The translations under genes and the position numbers were made by a program. From Flavobacteriales bacterium (lineage in GTDB: Bacteria > Bacteroidota > Bacteroidia > Flavobacteriales_D > Crocinitomicaceae), in contig RFNX01000370.1 in the NCBI GenBank assembly GCA_009926905.1, positions 1 through 9,428 on the forward strand: DNA of 9,428 bases. Direction: 5' to 3'. The notes under the pieces were generated by a model. The model was not told where the DNA came from and made no database searches. It saw nothing but the letters and a program-made list of their open reading frames with translations. Of the stretch, positions 7,164 through 9,428 are shown piece after piece (position 1 is the first letter of the stretch; every line of letters begins with the position of its first letter).

Positions 7164-7251
7164 ATTTCAAAAAAATGGAAAAAATATAACTCATACTAAA
7201 TTATATTGTAATTTTTACACCACGTTGGATTGAATATTCGTCGGTATTACA

Positions 7252-9003
7252 TCAATTCCAAAAGTCCCAAGTAACACCCAATTTTATTTGCGTAGAAGGA
7301 AACGTGTAGCCATTGATTAATGAAGTTGTTTTGTCCGTCCAGAAAGTTCCTAGATTGTCCATTCGTATGAAAAAACGGAAAGTTTCAACTTCGAAAGAGG
7401 TGAAAACCCCTGCGTTAATGAACGCATTTTGATATCCTGAAGTTTGCATAGAAAGAGGATCTAAAATACTCATTTGAGGAATAAAATTCAAGCTTTTGAA
7501 CTTGGAACTCAATGCAAAATCTACACCTAAAGCGAATTTCAATTTCCTAGCTTTAAAAATCCCACCTTGAAACATCAAACGTCCAAATAACGTGTGCTGC
7601 GGATGAAATTGAATAACATTATTCATTGAAACAAACTTATAACCTGGATAAAAATGCAAGTTCTTTAAATGCAGAGCGCTATTCAAAGAAATCACATGCA
7701 GCGTTCCATCAGAAATCGATAAATCGTTGCGCCAAGTTTGAACTGTAGCATCGTAAAAAAAATTTTTCTTATAAGTCATTAAATTGTAGGAAAGCGAAAC
7801 ACCTTTCCAACCCATCGGATTTTGCAATTCCAACTTAATACTTTGACGTTTTTGTAACTCCAATGAACTCAATTGGTACACCACATTATTCGAAGAAAAA
7901 TGACGCTGAAATAATTGTGGGTATTCGTTCGACAAAAGATGACTCAAAATCAATTTTCCTTGAATAATTGGCGTTGAAACAGATGTTTGCAAACGCATTC
8001 CACGACCAGCTCCAATGAGATTCAAATAGCCATTGTGTTGTAAATCAAATTGTTTCCATTTATAATCCACCTTCTCATAAATGTCTATTTCTAAGGTATC
8101 TCTTTTTAAGTTGTAAGTCAAATAGTTCCAATTGTTCGCACGTGCACCAGTTTGTAATGCAAAATTGTTCTTCTTCAAATAAAACGCTGCTGCATTCTGT
8201 AAATAGTTCGTCTGAAGCGTGTCATTACTATTTGTAGAATCTTGATAAACAAAAGTATACAAATTATAAAGCGTATCTTCTTCCGAATAAACACGACGAT
8301 AATTTGAAAAATGATGTTCGGTTAAGAATCCAACATTATTAATCGAATCTCCCCAAAACGAAAAACGATTTAATAGATTCAAATGAATATTTCTGTTCTG
8401 CGTCAATGCATTTTCTTTACGAACTGGAATTAATGTTGGAGCATAAATATCAGCCAATGAATCGGCAACAATTCCTCCATTCCAAGAGCGATTTTCGTTG
8501 GCATACACTCCTGAAAATAAAAATGAAAAACGTTTTGCTGCACGTCCAATTTTCAGTTCATAAGCTCCACCTTCAATTGCTGAATTTCTAAGAAACCCCG
8601 TGGTTTTATCTCTCTTGATTGTAGCATTTACCAAAAAACCTTGGCGAAAAGATTGCTCATAATTGAATGTCAATCGTTGTGTGCCTTGAGCTCCAAAAAC
8701 ATAAGAAAAACCAATGTGTGGCAATGCCGAAAAAATGAGACGATTGTTTTGAAAATAATTTTCTTGCAATATTCCTAATTCAGGAGAGAAAAGTAATTCA
8801 GGTTTTGGAAATAATTGGGTAGTTCCTTTATTTAGCAAAGGAAAAGAAGCAGAAAAAACTTGGGATTGTTTATCGACTGTATCTAAATTTCCACCAGTTC
8901 GATAGGTAATTAATAAACTGTCAATTTTAAAATTAGAATCGATCTGACCGAAATGCAACAATGGCATTGCAAGAGTGAAAAGTAGGCAAACAAGTCGATT
9001 CAT
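7252..9003 (-). CDS. Putative outer-membrane beta-barrel porin (Porin_10-like)
   Basis: The 583-residue product starts with a signal peptide (residues 1-19, MNRLVCLLF..., cut near HFG|Q). The rest consists of many alternating polar/aromatic segments typical of transmembrane beta strands. It ends in a strand with IKLGVTWDFWN, an aromatic-rich C-terminus like that of Bacteroidetes barrels recognised for outer-membrane insertion. Overall layout and the late segment FRFFIRMDNLGTFW resemble the putative porin family Porin_10, but this rests on pattern memory; a general barrel of unknown transport function is the safe statement. The start is placed at ATG 9003, directly before the signal peptide. 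The frame extends to a TTG at 9045, but that would translate through the rpsT terminator hairpin and add 14 residues ahead of the signal. It is convergent with sucD and lies downstream of rpsT. Confidence 0.7.
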   Translation of the reverse strand: MNRLVCLLFTLAMPLLHFGQIDSNFKIDSLLITYRTGGNLDTVDKQSQVFSASFPLLNKGTTQLFPKPELLFSPELGILQENYFQNNRLIFSALPHIGFSYVFGAQGTQRLTFNYEQSFRQGFLVNATIKRDKTTGFLRNSAIEGGAYELKIGRAAKRFSFLFSGVYANENRSWNGGIVADSLADIYAPTLIPVRKENALTQNRNIHLNLLNRFSFWGDSINNVGFLTEHHFSNYRRVYSEEDTLYNLYTFVYQDSTNSNDTLQTNYLQNAAAFYLKKNNFALQTGARANNWNYLTYNLKRDTLEIDIYEKVDYKWKQFDLQHNGYLNLIGAGRGMRLQTSVSTPIIQGKLILSHLLSNEYPQLFQRHFSSNNVVYQLSSLELQKRQSIKLELQNPMGWKGVSLSYNLMTYKKNFFYDATVQTWRNDLSISDGTLHVISLNSALHLKNLHFYPGYKFVSMNNVIQFHPQHTLFGRLMFQGGIFKARKLKFALGVDFALSSKFKSLNFIPQMSILDPLSMQTSGYQNAFINAGVFTSFEVETFRFFIRMDNLGTFWTDKTTSLINGYTFPSTQIKLGVTWDFWN

Positions 9004-9009
9004 AGAAAA

Positions 9010-9017
9010 CAAACTTA
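9010..9017 (-). promoter_or_regulatory. Possible -7 element of the porin gene
   Basis: On the minus strand TAAGTTTG (9017-9010) matches TAnnTTTG exactly and sits just after the rpsT terminator. The nearest suitable TTG (9045-9043) is 25 bp away, too far for a standard promoter. Transcription would begin very close to the ATG at 9003, giving little or no leader. Confidence 0.3.
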
Positions 9018-9019
9018 AC

Positions 9020-9042
9020 AAAAAAAGGGGCATTAAGCCCCT
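9020..9042 (-). terminator. Intrinsic terminator of rpsT
   Basis: Read on the minus strand, AGGGGC (9042-9037) pairs perfectly with GCCCCT (9031-9026) around TTAAT, followed by seven T (9026-9020). It starts 22 bp after the rpsT stop. The GC-rich stem stands out strongly in the AT-rich surroundings. Confidence 0.93.
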
Positions 9043-9064
9043 CAAATATCTTCAAGAAATGTTA

Positions 9065-9316
9065 TTACAATTTGTTGATGTGAACTTGTAAACCTGATTT
9101 CAAGTTAGAAGCTTTGTTTTTGTGGATGATGTTTCTTTTTGCTAATTTATCCAACATTGCAACCACTTTCGGGAATAAAGTTTCAGCTTCTTTACGATCT
9201 TTTAATTCACGCAATTTACGAGCCGCGTTACGAGCTGTTTTATGTTGGTATTTGTTCAACACTCTTTTAGACTCGTTAGAGCGAATACGTTTGATAGCTG
9301 ATTTATGATTTGCCAT
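9065..9316 (-). CDS. rpsT: 30S ribosomal protein S20
   Basis: The 83-residue, lysine- and arginine-rich protein has the family start MANHKSAIKRIRSNESKR and the conserved region LAKRNIIHKNKASNLKSGL (58-76). S20 binds 16S rRNA early in assembly of the small subunit; it is helical and acts in the cytoplasm. Length and start (ATG at 9316) are those expected for Bacteroidetes S20. The upstream 36 bp to the tRNA-Glu gene is almost pure A/T, lacks a Shine-Dalgarno sequence and holds no convincing TAnnTTTG promoter, so it may be co-transcribed with the tRNA. A strong terminator follows. Confidence 0.98.
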   Translation of the reverse strand: MANHKSAIKRIRSNESKRVLNKYQHKTARNAARKLRELKDRKEAETLFPKVVAMLDKLAKRNIIHKNKASNLKSGLQVHINKL

Positions 9317-9352
9317 TTTATTATATATTTAATTTTATTTAGTAATCTCTTG

Positions 9353-9424
9353 CAGCCCATAGGAGAATCGAACTCCTGTTTCCAGGATGAAAACCTGGCG
9401 TCCTAACCACTAGACGAATGGGCC
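9353..9424 (-). tRNA. tRNA-Glu(UUC)
   Basis: The 72-nt sequence folds into a full cloverleaf. The acceptor stem is GGCCCAT/ATGGGCT, with a G1-U72 wobble at the end. The D arm is GTCT-AGTGGTTA-GGAC, the anticodon stem is CCAGG/CCTGG with loop TTTTCAT (anticodon TTC at 9391-9389), and the T arm is AGGAG-TTCGATT-CTCCT. The discriminator is G73, as in bacterial tRNA-Glu. The bases after it read CAA rather than CCA, so the 3' CCA is not encoded and must be added by an enzyme such as the one at 2019-3434. Confidence 0.97.
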
Positions 9425-9428
9425 AAAA

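Overview
The window looks like chromosomal DNA from a member of the Bacteroidetes, most probably a Flavobacteriia relative. The sequence is AT-rich and uses the standard code. No gene start has a Shine-Dalgarno sequence. Several intergenic regions carry TTG / TAnnTTTG-type promoters, and the protein set (RRM protein, Orf3-family protein with acidic tail, TraB/GumN protein, Porin_10-like barrel) is typical of that phylum. The exact genus is not decided here. No mobile element, CRISPR array, phage gene or long repeat is visible; this is ordinary housekeeping and envelope sequence.

Left edge (1-1128, minus): a membrane di-iron hydroxylase of the fatty acid hydroxylase/sterol desaturase superfamily, cut by the window edge at its 3' end. 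Its histidine pattern and flanking residues resemble animal alkylglycerol monooxygenase. A 273-bp divergent promoter region follows.

RNA block (1402-3434, plus): an RRM RNA-binding protein with a very acidic tail, then a class II CCA-adding enzyme/poly(A) polymerase family protein with an HD domain, 35 bp apart and probably co-transcribed. The tRNA-Glu at the right edge does not encode its CCA end, so it would need such an enzyme.

Tight operon (3533-6115, plus): an Orf3-family protein with an acidic tail, a SAM-dependent methyltransferase, a secreted TraB/GumN protein and an FKBP-type prolyl isomerase lipoprotein, separated by 1 bp, 3 bp and a 4-bp overlap. The last two are envelope proteins and may work together, but the operon's common purpose is unknown.

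Central metabolism (6241-7119, plus): sucD, the alpha subunit of succinyl-CoA ligase, as a stand-alone unit with its own near-perfect promoter and an intrinsic terminator. sucC is not in the window.

Right part (minus): a putative outer-membrane porin (7252-9003), ribosomal protein S20 (rpsT) with a strong terminator, and tRNA-Glu(UUC). Two starts are moved downstream relative to the longest open frames: sucD to 6241, because the upstream TTG is better read as a promoter -33 element, and the porin to 9003, because the longer frame starts inside the rpsT terminator region.
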